A DNA stretch of 64,000 bases from NCBI RefSeq assembly GCF_036030735.1, contig NZ_CP107928.1, positions 9,114,001 to 9,178,000 on the forward strand. Direction: 5' to 3'. The translations under genes were made by a program, and so were the position numbers. The DNA comes from Streptomyces sp. NBC_00425 (GTDB taxonomy: Bacteria > Actinomycetota > Actinomycetes > Streptomycetales > Streptomycetaceae). Under the pieces are notes generated by a model. The model had not been told where the DNA came from and made no database searches. It was given only the letters and a program-made list of their open reading frames with translations. Below, piece by piece: positions 25,607 to 33,898 of this stretch; position 1 is the first letter of the stretch, and each line of letters opens with the position of its first letter.

Positions 25607-26119
25607 ATGAACAAGTCACGCACCGTGCTCGCGTTCGCGACGGCCGCCCTCGTGGTGGCGCTGGGCAGTCCCGCCGTCGCCGCCCCTGCCCCCGTCGCCG
25701 GCAAGGGCGCCGGGCCCGCCCACTGCGTCCTCGTCCTCGACGGGATGAAGGCCGGCGAGAGCACCTCCCACGTCAGCCTGCACCAGTGCTTCAACGGTCC
25801 CGACGCCTTTGCCCGGGCCACGGCGGCCGTACCGCGAGCGGCGGCGCAGACGGAGCTGATGACCTGGGCCGAGGACGCCGACTGGGGCGGCGCGTACACG
25901 AAGGTCTACGGCAACGCCGGGCCCTGCGACGCGGCCGGCTACAGCTTCAGCCCGAACAGCTGGTGGTCGACGCACCTGTCGTCGCTCCTCGTGGACGGTG
26001 GATGCACCAAGGCCTTCCTCAGCGGCCCGAGGGGCAACGGCACGTTCGGCCGCTCCGTGTCCTACGTCGGCGACACGCTCAACGACGCGGTGACGTACGT
26101 CAAGATCTGGCGCGGCTGA
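25607..26119 (+). CDS. Secreted protein of unknown function
   Basis: A 170-residue precursor with signal peptide MNKSRTVLAFATAALVVALGSPAVAA. The mature part has four cysteines (HCVLVLDG, QCFNG, PCDAAG, GCTKAF) and a C-terminal half (SWWSTHLSSLLVDGGCTKAFLSGPRGNG, then GRSVSYVGDTLNDAVTYVKIW) that is Gly-, Ser- and aromatic-rich, reminiscent of the small beta-sandwich inhibitors/crystallin-like proteins secreted by Streptomyces. That similarity is an impression and not a motif match. The ATG at 25607 follows TGGAG at 6 bases. A hairpin follows the stop after about 33 bases. Confidence 0.75.
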   Translation: MNKSRTVLAFATAALVVALGSPAVAAPAPVAGKGAGPAHCVLVLDGMKAGESTSHVSLHQCFNGPDAFARATAAVPRAAAQTELMTWAEDADWGGAYTKVYGNAGPCDAAGYSFSPNSWWSTHLSSLLVDGGCTKAFLSGPRGNGTFGRSVSYVGDTLNDAVTYVKIWRG

Positions 26120-26152
26120 CCGGGCCGGCACGAGGCGGAGCCGGTCGGATCG

Positions 26153-26194
26153 GGGGTTTCCCGGCCGTCGCGCCAAGAGGCAACGGGAAACCCC
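26153..26194. terminator. 10-bp hairpin downstream of secreted protein gene
   Basis: GGGGTTTCCC pairs perfectly with GGGAAACCCC around a 22-base loop, 33 bases after the preceding stop. It probably ends that transcript. Its arms resemble those of the hairpin at 24859-24909. Confidence 0.6.
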
Positions 26195-26260
26195 TGGCCC
26201 CGGCCGCCCGCCGAGGCGACCGTGAGGCCTGTCCCGTCCCTGAGCCACACGGGGGCCTGA

Positions 26261-26389
26261 TCGGGGGGATGCACCAACGACACCTGGTCGTACCTGCCCG
26301 AGTACCAGGGCTGGGTCAGCAACATCTACATGCAGGGCGACGCATGGCTGGACGGCGTCCGGAACTGCGTTGTTCCGGGCATCAGTTGA
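26261..26389 (+). pseudogene. C-terminal remnant resembling peptidase inhibitor I36 proteins
   Basis: The frame opens just after a TGA at 26258 and reads GCTNDTWSYLPEYQGWVSN, then IYMQGDAWLDGVRNCVVPG to a TGA at 26387. This pattern, with its two cysteines and aromatic spacing, matches the C-terminus of small secreted inhibitor-like (I36) proteins. About 40 residues remain, without signal peptide or start, so I call it a gene remnant. It sits in the 535-base gap between the secreted protein gene and the WD40 giant; the remainder of that gap shows nothing beyond the hairpin. Confidence 0.6.
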
Positions 26390-26654
26390 TCGGCCCCGTC
26401 GGCTGATCCCACATCCACCGCCCCGGTAGGCAGGCTCACGGGGGGCCCGCGTACCGGGGCGGTTTCCCGAACCGGCCGGAATCCTCATCTGCCGCACATC
26501 GACCGGTCTTTGTGACACTCGTCACTTCCCGTCATGCCTCAGATCCCCCGTTCCCGTCCGGGCTTACCATCCCCCAGACACACGGTCGCCGACCTGACCA
26601 GTCGGCGTCAGAAACGGCGCTCCGCGCGCCGTTGGCCTCGGGGGCACACCACTC

Positions 26655-29600
26655 ATGGACCACAAGGACGGCGGGTCGGCCCACCCGCCGACCGCCGCTC
26701 GACGGCGGCCGCAGCACCCGTCGTTCGGCGTCGCGCTCCGCGAACTGCGCCTGGAACGCGGCCTGTCACTGGCCGACCTGGCGCGGATCACGCACTACAG
26801 CAAGGGCTATCTGAGCAAGATCGAGAACGGCAGGAAGCCGGTCAACGGCGATGTCGCGCGATTGTGCGACGACGCTCTGGCGGCCGACGGCGCCCTGCTC
26901 GCCCTGCTGCCGCCGGCCCTGCGCGAGGGGCCGTCGGGGCAGGGCGACGGCGAGAGCTGTCCGTACCCGGGCCTGTCGGCCTTCGGTCCGCGGGACGCCG
27001 GGCGGTTCTTCGGCCGGGAACAGGCGGTCGTCGCGCTCCTCCAGCGCCTCGCCCAGCGGTTCGGCAAGGGGCCCGTGGCCGTCGTCGCGCTCTCCGGGTC
27101 GGGCAAGTCCTCGTTGCTGGGTGCGGGCCTCGTCCCCGCTCTCGCGGACGGCGGGCTCGGCGCCGGTCCCGACGGGCCGCTCCCCGTAGACGTCGACGCA
27201 GACCGCGTGCCGCACGCCTCCGCACCCGCAGACGGCGCAGTCGCAGCCGCCGCAGCCGCCGGTGCCGGCGCCGTGGCGGACGCCCCGATCGTCATGTGCA
27301 CCCCCACGGCACGTCCGCTGCCCGCTCTCCTGCACGCGCTGCGCGCCGCACTGCCCGCCGGAGTGCTCGACCACCTGTACGACGACGGCCCGCCCGGCGA
27401 ACGGGCCGACCGGCTCGTCGCGGCCCTGCGTTCCTGGGCCGTCGCCGCGCGGCGACCCCGAGGCTGTGTCGTCATCGTCGACCAGTTCGAGGAGGTCTTC
27501 ACCCTCTGCGACGACGAGACGGAACGCGGAGCCTACGTCGCGGCGCTCGCCGCACTCGCCGGCGGCGGCGACGACGGACCCGATGCGGGCGGACCGGCGT
27601 TCACCGTGGTTCTGGGTGTGCGCGCCGACGTCACCGGACGCTGCCTCGAGTACCCGCCGCTGGTCCCGGTCGTCAGCGACGGGCTGTTCGCGCTGGGCGC
27701 GATGACCACCGACGAACTGCGGGAGTGCATCGTCCGTCCGGCCATCGCGACGGGCACCTCCCTGGAGCCGGGACTCGTCGAACTGCTGCTGCGCGACCTG
27801 GGCGCGGCCGACACTCCGGACCCCGGGGGCAGCGGCCCGGACCCGGCCGTCCCGATCGGGCGGCCCGGCGCCCTCCCGTTGCTCGGACACGCCCTGCGGG
27901 AGACCTGGCAGCGGCGCACCGACTCCACCATGACCGTGGCCGGTTACCTGGCGACGGGCGGGATCCACGGCTCCGTCGCCACCGCGGCCGAGGACCTCTT
28001 CGCCGCCCTGTCACCGGTCCGGCAGGACGTCGCCCGCCGGCTGCTGCTGCGGCTGGTGCGCGTCGGCGAGGACAACGAGGCCTCCCGGCGGCCGCGCACC
28101 ACGTCCGAACTGCTCGACGGGCTGCGGGACCCGGCCGCCGCGCGCGCCACGCTCGACGCACTGGTGACGGCCCGTCTGCTGACGGTGGACGCCGACCGCG
28201 TCGAGATCGTGCACGAGGCCCTGCTGCGGGCGTGGCCCAGACTGCGCACCTGGGTCAGGACGACGCGCGCCGATCTGCTCCTGCACCAGCAACTGGGCGC
28301 AGCCGCCCGCGAATGGGACCGCGAGAACCGCGACCCGAGTCTGCTCTACCGCGGCGCCCGGCTGACGGCCGCCCGGGAATGGGCAGCCGGTCCCAGCGGC
28401 CGGGACAGCGTGCCGACGCCCGTGGAGGCCGACTTCCTGCGCGCCTCCGACCACGAGGAGGACCTGCGCCGCCGCCTGGCGCGACGCCGGGTGCGCCAGC
28501 AACGGACGGGGGTCGTCGTGCTGACCGTCCTGCTCGCCCTGGCCCTCCTGGCCGGCGCGACGGTCTTCGAGCAGCGCACCTCCGCGGACGAACAGCGCAG
28601 GACGGCGCTGTCACAGGCCATGGCGGCCAGTTCCGCCCAACTCGCGTTCGGGCGGCCGGAGGCCTCGATGCTGCTGGCGGAGTCCGCCTATCGCACCTCG
28701 CGGACCACGGAGGCGCGCAGTGCCCTGCTCAGCACGCAGGCCAACGCCTTCGCGGGCCGGCTCACCGGCCATCACGGAGCGGTGAACAGCGTCGTCTTCG
28801 GCCCCGGCCGGCGGCTGCTGGCCTCGGCGAGTTCCGACGGCACCGTGCGGCTGTGGGACGTCGCCGCCCGACGGGCCGTGGGGGAGCTCGCCGGTCATCA
28901 CGGGCCCGTGCGGTCCGTGTCCTTCTCGCCGGACGGGCGCACCCTGGCCTCGGCCAGTTCGGACGCGACGATCCGGCTCTGGTCGGTCTCCGACCGGCGC
29001 CAGATCGCCGTCCTGACGGGGCACCGCGGCCCCGTCCGCGCCGTGAGCTTCTCACCCGACGGCCGCACGGTGGCCTCCGCCGGCCAGGACGGCACCGTGC
29101 GCCTGTGGGACACCCGGACCCACCGTGAGACCGGGCGGCTTCCCGGGCACTCGGGCGACGTGCTCGCGCTGGCGTACGCTCCCGACGGCTCCCGCCTGGC
29201 GAGCGCGGGCTCCGACCGCACCGTACGGCTGTGGAATCCGCACACCCTCCGCGACGTCGGCGTCCTGAGCGGTCACAGCGGCGATGTCCTCGCCGTGGCG
29301 TTCAGCCCCGACGGCCGGGTGCTCGCCACCGGCGGCGCCGACCGCACCGTACGGCTGTGGGACCCCGCCACCCACCGGCAGACGGGCCTTCTCGCGGGGC
29401 ACGACGACGACGTGAACGGCCTCGCCTTCGGCCCCGGCGGCCACACGGTGGTCTCCGCGGGGGGCGACGGCACGATCGTCCGCTGGGACGTCCACACCCG
29501 CCGCGCGGTCGACTCCTTCTCGGGGCACACGGACTACGTGATGGCCGTCGCCGTCGCGGAGAAGGGCGACCTGCTGGCCACCGCCGGCTTCGACGGAACC

Positions 29601-30620
29601 GTGGCCCTGTGGGATCTCACCGGCCACACACTCAGCGCCTACCCGGTCGGCGAACTGTGGAAGGCCGCCTTCAGCCCCGACGGCCGGATGCTCGCCTCCG
29701 CGGCGACGGACGGCGCCCTGCGGCTCTGGGACGTGGCGCGCCGCACCCTCGTCCGGACCCTGACCGGCCACAGCGGCGCGGCCTACGCCGTGGCGTTCAG
29801 TCCGGACGGCCGATGGCTCGCCTCGGCCGGCGCCGACCACACCGTGCGGCTGTGGCCCGTCGCCGCCGACGGGGGCGCCCCGATCGTGCTCGGCGGTCAC
29901 ACCCGTGCCGTGTTCGACGTGGCGTTCAGTCCGGACGGCCGATGGCTCGCCTCCGCCTCGGCCGACCGCACCCTACGGCTGTGGAGGATGTCGTCCACGG
30001 GCGGTCCGGCGGGGACGCGGGCCACGGTGCTCACCGGGCACACCGACTTCGTGAACTGCCTGGCCTTCAGCGCCGACAGCGCCACTCTCGTGAGCGGCAG
30101 CGACGACCTCACCCTGCGGCTCTGGAACGTCTCGCGCGGCAGTCTCACCACCGTCCTCACCGCGAAGGGCGGCTCGGTGCGCGCCGTGGCGTTCGCCCCC
30201 GGCGGGCGCTCCCTCGCCAGCTCGGGCAACGACGGCGTCATCCGGATGTGGGACGTGGCCGGGGCCCGGGTGACGGGGCTGCTCGGCGAGCACGTCGGCT
30301 CGGTGCGCGGGCTGGCGTTCAGCCCCGACGGGCGCTCGCTCGCCAGCAGCGGCAACGACCGCACGGTACGGCTGTGGGACCCCGCGCGGCGACGGCTCGT
30401 CGCGACCCTGACCGGGCACACCCGCGCGGTGTGGAGCGTCGCCTACGCCCCGGACGGCAGGAGGGTCGCCAGCGCAGGCAACGACGGCACCGTCCGGCTG
30501 TGGGACCTCGGCATCACCGACCGCGTGGCGGCCCTGTGCCGTGTGGTGGGCCCGGTCGACCGCGGACGATGGCGGCGGTTGCTGCCCGGGTACGCGTACT
30601 CGGGAACCTGCGCGGCCTGA
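26655..30620 (+). CDS. HTH-nSTAND-WD40 giant protein
   Basis: The 1321-residue product has four parts. Residues about 24-80 are an XRE helix-turn-helix (FGVALRELRLERGLSLADLARI, YLSKIENGRKP). Residues about 103-500 form an nSTAND NTPase, introduced by CPYPGLSAFGPRDAGRFFGRE, with Walker A ALSGSGKSS (Lys151) and Walker B CVVIVDQFEEVFTLCDDE. A hydrophobic helix (VVVLTVLLALALLAGATVF) is at about 618-636. Fourteen WD40 repeats (GH...SPDG...LASA...D.TVRLWD) run from about 699 to 1290, enough for two seven-bladed propellers. Such STAND proteins are signalling or defence switches that oligomerise on ligand binding. A DNA-binding head plus a membrane helix is odd. The ATG at 26655 lacks a strong ribosome binding site. 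Confidence 0.9.
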   Translation: MDHKDGGSAHPPTAARRRPQHPSFGVALRELRLERGLSLADLARITHYSKGYLSKIENGRKPVNGDVARLCDDALAADGALLALLPPALREGPSGQGDGESCPYPGLSAFGPRDAGRFFGREQAVVALLQRLAQRFGKGPVAVVALSGSGKSSLLGAGLVPALADGGLGAGPDGPLPVDVDADRVPHASAPADGAVAAAAAAGAGAVADAPIVMCTPTARPLPALLHALRAALPAGVLDHLYDDGPPGERADRLVAALRSWAVAARRPRGCVVIVDQFEEVFTLCDDETERGAYVAALAALAGGGDDGPDAGGPAFTVVLGVRADVTGRCLEYPPLVPVVSDGLFALGAMTTDELRECIVRPAIATGTSLEPGLVELLLRDLGAADTPDPGGSGPDPAVPIGRPGALPLLGHALRETWQRRTDSTMTVAGYLATGGIHGSVATAAEDLFAALSPVRQDVARRLLLRLVRVGEDNEASRRPRTTSELLDGLRDPAAARATLDALVTARLLTVDADRVEIVHEALLRAWPRLRTWVRTTRADLLLHQQLGAAAREWDRENRDPSLLYRGARLTAAREWAAGPSGRDSVPTPVEADFLRASDHEEDLRRRLARRRVRQQRTGVVVLTVLLALALLAGATVFEQRTSADEQRRTALSQAMAASSAQLAFGRPEASMLLAESAYRTSRTTEARSALLSTQANAFAGRLTGHHGAVNSVVFGPGRRLLASASSDGTVRLWDVAARRAVGELAGHHGPVRSVSFSPDGRTLASASSDATIRLWSVSDRRQIAVLTGHRGPVRAVSFSPDGRTVASAGQDGTVRLWDTRTHRETGRLPGHSGDVLALAYAPDGSRLASAGSDRTVRLWNPHTLRDVGVLSGHSGDVLAVAFSPDGRVLATGGADRTVRLWDPATHRQTGLLAGHDDDVNGLAFGPGGHTVVSAGGDGTIVRWDVHTRRAVDSFSGHTDYVMAVAVAEKGDLLATAGFDGTVALWDLTGHTLSAYPVGELWKAAFSPDGRMLASAATDGALRLWDVARRTLVRTLTGHSGAAYAVAFSPDGRWLASAGADHTVRLWPVAADGGAPIVLGGHTRAVFDVAFSPDGRWLASASADRTLRLWRMSSTGGPAGTRATVLTGHTDFVNCLAFSADSATLVSGSDDLTLRLWNVSRGSLTTVLTAKGGSVRAVAFAPGGRSLASSGNDGVIRMWDVAGARVTGLLGEHVGSVRGLAFSPDGRSLASSGNDRTVRLWDPARRRLVATLTGHTRAVWSVAYAPDGRRVASAGNDGTVRLWDLGITDRVAALCRVVGPVDRGRWRRLLPGYAYSGTCAA

Positions 30621-30842
30621 CCGGCCGGGCCGGGAGCGGTCCCCCTGACCGCGGCCCCGAAGCCCCGCAGCGCCGCCGCCCCGCAGCCGTGAAGCCCTGC
30701 CGCCGTGGAACGGTGATGCCCGTCGTCACGCGGCCGACTGCCTGACGGCCGCGCGACGACGGCAGGCTCCCGGGCCCTGACGGCCGTGGTGCCGGCGGGG
30801 TTCCGTGCGCCGGCGCCGGAGCGGGCACGGCCGGACGTCGTG

Positions 30843-31961
30843 TCAGACGGCGGGCGAGGCCTGGGGCGGGGTCGGGGTCTCGGCCTCGGTGGCGGAGGCC
30901 TCGACGGGCCGTTTCTCGTTCCGCCAGGACGCCGCCCAGGCGAGCACCGCGCCGCCCACCGCATAGGCGCAGAGCACCCACACCGCCGTGGTGACGGCGT
31001 GTCCCGAGAAGTACACCGTGTTGCGGACCAGGGTGGTGCCGGCTCCCGGAGGCAGGATCTGGCCGATCGCGCTCCAGAACGCGGGGAGCAGCGGCGCAGG
31101 GTAGACGCCGCCGGAACTCGGGTTGCCCAGCACGACGAAGAGCAGGATGACCAGGCCGGTGCCCGCGAGACCCAGCAGGGTCTGCAGTGCGAGCGCGGTC
31201 GCCGCCGAGGCGAGGACGACCAGCGTGCCGATGCCGCTCAGAGCCCAGAAGTGGCCCCCGAGCGCGTCGAAGACGGGCCCCACGACGACCGCTCCGGCAA
31301 TCCCCGACGTGACCGCGTACAGCATGAGCACGGCGAGTCGGATCAGGGTGCGCTGTCGGTTGGCAGGGCGTGCGCCCGCCGCCATGCCCATGATCGTCGC
31401 GGTCAGATAGCCGCCGATCACCCAGCCGAGCACGAGGTAGAAGGACGTCATCCCGCGCCCGTCCCCGGTGTTGGGGGGCCGTATGTCGGTGACGGTGATC
31501 TGCCGCTTCTGCCCGGCCTCGATCTTCTGGGCGATCTGGGTGGCGGTCTGCGACACCGACGGCCCGCCCGCCGAGGCGACCAGGAGGGTGTCCTCGGTGC
31601 CGGTCGGGTCGAAGAGGAAGGCGGCGTCGGCCTTCCTGGTGAGGACCCACTGCCGGGCGGCGGCGGTGCTCGGGGCCGCGGTCGCCTCGACCGGGTCGCC
31701 GGCGAGCGCGTTGAGCTGGGCGACGATCTTCGCGGACGCCTGCTGCGGGGCGGCGACCGCCACGGGTATCCGGTGCGGCGTGGGGGAGTGGAAGGCGCCG
31801 ACGTAGGACACGACGAAGGCGAGCTGGACGAGCAGGCCGCCGAGCACGAGGCCGAAGGCCCGCAGGGTGACGGCGTCCTTGAACTCGGCAGCGAAACCGG
31901 ATGACTTGGGCTCGCGCTCGGCGGATGATCCGCCCGGAGCGGGGGTGGAGGGTGCGTTCAC
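30843..31961 (-). CDS. YhgE/Pip- or DUF3533-like membrane protein
   Basis: The 372-residue protein has an N-terminal helix (AFGLVLGGLLVQLAFVVSYVG) followed by a large extracytoplasmic domain (PVAVAAPQQASAKIVAQL, DAAFLFDPTGTEDTLLVASAGG) and then five or six C-terminal membrane helices with a proline-rich tail. This order is typical of phage-infection/DUF3533 proteins related to ABC-2-type permeases. Function is unknown. I prefer the GTG at 31961. An in-frame start at 32123 would add a tail without hydrophobic or conserved character, but neither start has a clear ribosome binding site. Confidence 0.78.
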   Translation of the reverse strand: MNAPSTPAPGGSSAEREPKSSGFAAEFKDAVTLRAFGLVLGGLLVQLAFVVSYVGAFHSPTPHRIPVAVAAPQQASAKIVAQLNALAGDPVEATAAPSTAAARQWVLTRKADAAFLFDPTGTEDTLLVASAGGPSVSQTATQIAQKIEAGQKRQITVTDIRPPNTGDGRGMTSFYLVLGWVIGGYLTATIMGMAAGARPANRQRTLIRLAVLMLYAVTSGIAGAVVVGPVFDALGGHFWALSGIGTLVVLASAATALALQTLLGLAGTGLVILLFVVLGNPSSGGVYPAPLLPAFWSAIGQILPPGAGTTLVRNTVYFSGHAVTTAVWVLCAYAVGGAVLAWAASWRNEKRPVEASATEAETPTPPQASPAV

Positions 31962-32136
31962 GGGCGCATGATCCCACAGCCGGGTGAATCCCCCGCTCCG
32001 CTTCACCGGGACCGGCAAGGCGCTCACGCCGCGCCCTGCTGACTCGCCTTCCTGCGGCGTCGACTCCTGTTCGCCCCTCTCCGCTGCACTCACCCCCGCG
32101 AGCCTGATCCGGGTGTGGGTCACGCGTGCCGGCGTG

Positions 32137-33006
32137 TCACCCCTTGCCGATCAGGTCCGCCGGGAACGCCCCCGCCGCCAGCGCGGCCCGGGCGAAAGCC
32201 GTGCCGAGCACCGTCAGCCGTGCCACGCCCTCCGCACCGAGATGCTCGTACGGGGCCTGGTCCAGGCGGTCCGTCTCCTGCTCGATGTCCTCGCGGAGGG
32301 CGACGCCGCGCTCGGTGAGCTCCCCGTCGCGGTCCAGGATCCCGCGGGCCCGCAGTCGGTCGGCCGCCGCGCTCCAGTCGTCCGGGCTCCAGCCGCGGCT
32401 GTTCGACACCCACGTCGGGGTCATGCCCCTGCCCGTGGCGGTGTGGGTGACCGTGGCCTCCAGGCCGTCCAGACCGGCGGACATCAGGACCGCCAGGTGC
32501 CCGTCGCCGCGGTGCTCGCGCAGCAGTGTCGCCGCGTGCCAGTACGCGAGGTGCGGCTCGTCGGGAACGGGAAGGTCGGCGTGCGCCGAGTACAGCGGCC
32601 GGGCGCCACGCCCTCCGGCCTCGGCCGCGCGCAGCGCGAGCCGCGCGGCCTCCGCCATCTCCGCGGACCCCAGGGCCTCCTCGCCCAGCAGCCGCCGCAG
32701 CATCGCGTCGACGGCACGCAGGCGAGCCGCGAGGATCTCCGCGGGGGCGGCGACCGACCACACCGCCGGCACGTGACGGGCCACGACTTCGTGCTTGTAG
32801 TTGTAGAAGGCCGCCGTCACCGCACCGGCCCCGACGGGCCCGAGCGCGGCCGCGCGCGCGGCGAAGTTCACGGCCCGGGGATGCGTGATGCCGAGAGCGC
32901 CCAACTCCCGTCCGAGTTCGGGCGAGAAGTAGTGTGCCGCGTGCAGCGAGTTGAGCGGTGACTGGCAGCGGCGGCCGGCTCGCGGTTCGAGGGTGGCAGT
33001 AGTCAT
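32137..33006 (-). CDS. SCO6745-family protein
   Basis: The 289-residue product matches a family widespread in Streptomyces as SCO6745-like: LNSLHAAHYFSPELGRELGALGI near the start, FAARAAALGPVGAGAVTAAFYNYKHEVVARHVPAVW, then SAHADLPVPDEPHLAYWHAATLLREHRGDGHLA and a C-terminal winged-helix-like part (WSAAADRLRARGILDRDGELTERGVALREDIE). The last segment resembles MarR wings, so it may bind DNA. The function is unknown. The ATG at 33006 is preferred; a GTG at 33015 is in frame just upstream. Confidence 0.82.
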   Translation of the reverse strand: MTTATLEPRAGRRCQSPLNSLHAAHYFSPELGRELGALGITHPRAVNFAARAAALGPVGAGAVTAAFYNYKHEVVARHVPAVWSVAAPAEILAARLRAVDAMLRRLLGEEALGSAEMAEAARLALRAAEAGGRGARPLYSAHADLPVPDEPHLAYWHAATLLREHRGDGHLAVLMSAGLDGLEATVTHTATGRGMTPTWVSNSRGWSPDDWSAAADRLRARGILDRDGELTERGVALREDIEQETDRLDQAPYEHLGAEGVARLTVLGTAFARAALAAGAFPADLIGKG

Positions 33007-33097
33007 GCCCGGCACGCTACCGACCGGTCGTTATGCGTCCGCCGCCGGGGGCCGGGCCGAAGGGGCGGCGACCCTCGCCGGCAGGGTCGGACAGGGG

Positions 33098-33115
33098 TGG
33101 TAACGAGTGTTACCA
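33098..33115. promoter_or_regulatory. Inverted repeat upstream of RHH gene, candidate autoregulatory operator
   Basis: TGGTAAC-GAGT-GTTACCA is a perfect 7-bp inverted repeat, 7 bases before the ATG of the RHH-like antitoxin gene. Antitoxins of this class usually bind such palindromes to repress their own operon. Confidence 0.65.
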
Positions 33116-33122
33116 TGCGTGT

Positions 33123-33374
33123 ATGGCGAAGACGCAGCTGGGTGCGCGCGTGGACGAGGACGTGGCGGAACTCGCGAGGAAGCGCGCCGCTGATCTGGGG
33201 CTGAGCGTGGGGGACTACCTCGCCCGGCTCGTCCAGGACGACGCCAGCGGTCTGCGGGCCCGTGCGGTGGACGCGGCTGCCCGCTTCCTGGCCGAGCACC
33301 AGTCGGTCTTCGACGACGCCGAGGACGCCGAGCACGCGGCCCGGCGTCCGTCTCCCGGAGCGCGCGCCGCCTGA
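33123..33374 (+). CDS. RHH-type antitoxin-like protein
   Basis: An 83-residue protein with a short beta strand and two helices at the start (KTQLGARVDEDVAELARKRAADLGLSVGDYLARLV), the ribbon-helix-helix layout of antitoxins, and a helical tail. The ATG at 33123 has no strong ribosome binding site; a perfect palindrome lies just upstream. Its stop overlaps the next start as TGATG, so the two proteins are made in step, as in toxin-antitoxin operons. Confidence 0.75.
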   Translation: MAKTQLGARVDEDVAELARKRAADLGLSVGDYLARLVQDDASGLRARAVDAAARFLAEHQSVFDDAEDAEHAARRPSPGARAA

Positions 33375-33751
33375 TGGACCTGCACATCGACGTTCCGTGG
33401 ATTCTGCAGGTCGCCGAGGCCGCCGGCGCGGACGATCCGGCCCCCGACGACTACGGCGTCCCCGTCTCCGCGGTGGCCCGGCACCGGGCCGAACTGTTCG
33501 AACGACCCCTCTACGACGGCCATTACGCCAAGGCCGCCGCGCTGGTGCACACGCTGGGCCGGTGCCGCTGGCTGGAGCGCTCCAACATGGCGGTGGCCGC
33601 CGCCACCGGCGTCATGTACCTCGAGGCCGCCGGCATCCCCGTCAAACCCGCCCGCGAGGACGCCGTCGCCCTCAAGGACCTGCTCCTCGACCCCGCCTGC
33701 ACCGCCGGAAGGATCGCCGCGCTGCTGCGGACCTGGCCGACCGCCACCTGA
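33374..33751 (+). CDS. Doc/Fic-like protein with degenerate active site
   Basis: A 125-residue protein with the Doc fold pattern: DDYGVPVSAVARHRAELFERPLYDGHYAKAAALVHTLGR, followed by RWLERSNMAVAAATGVMYLEAAGI. In active Doc the corresponding segment is HxFxDGNKR with a catalytic His; here it reads CRWLERSNM, so the His and the GNKR loop are gone. Doc uses this motif to phosphorylate elongation factor Tu, so catalysis is not expected. The coupled RHH gene and the operator before it point to a former or altered toxin-antitoxin system. Confidence 0.7.
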   Translation: MDLHIDVPWILQVAEAAGADDPAPDDYGVPVSAVARHRAELFERPLYDGHYAKAAALVHTLGRCRWLERSNMAVAAATGVMYLEAAGIPVKPAREDAVALKDLLLDPACTAGRIAALLRTWPTAT

Positions 33752-33898
33752 GCCTCGGGCGTCACTCGGACGCGGTGATGTGGCCGCGGTCACCGCATGA
33801 GCTGTGTGAAAGGGGGCAGCAGCCTCTATACGCACAGAAGTCACCCAGTGCCCAACGCTGCGCACGGGTCGCTCACGCACGACGGGTAAGGAACTGCA

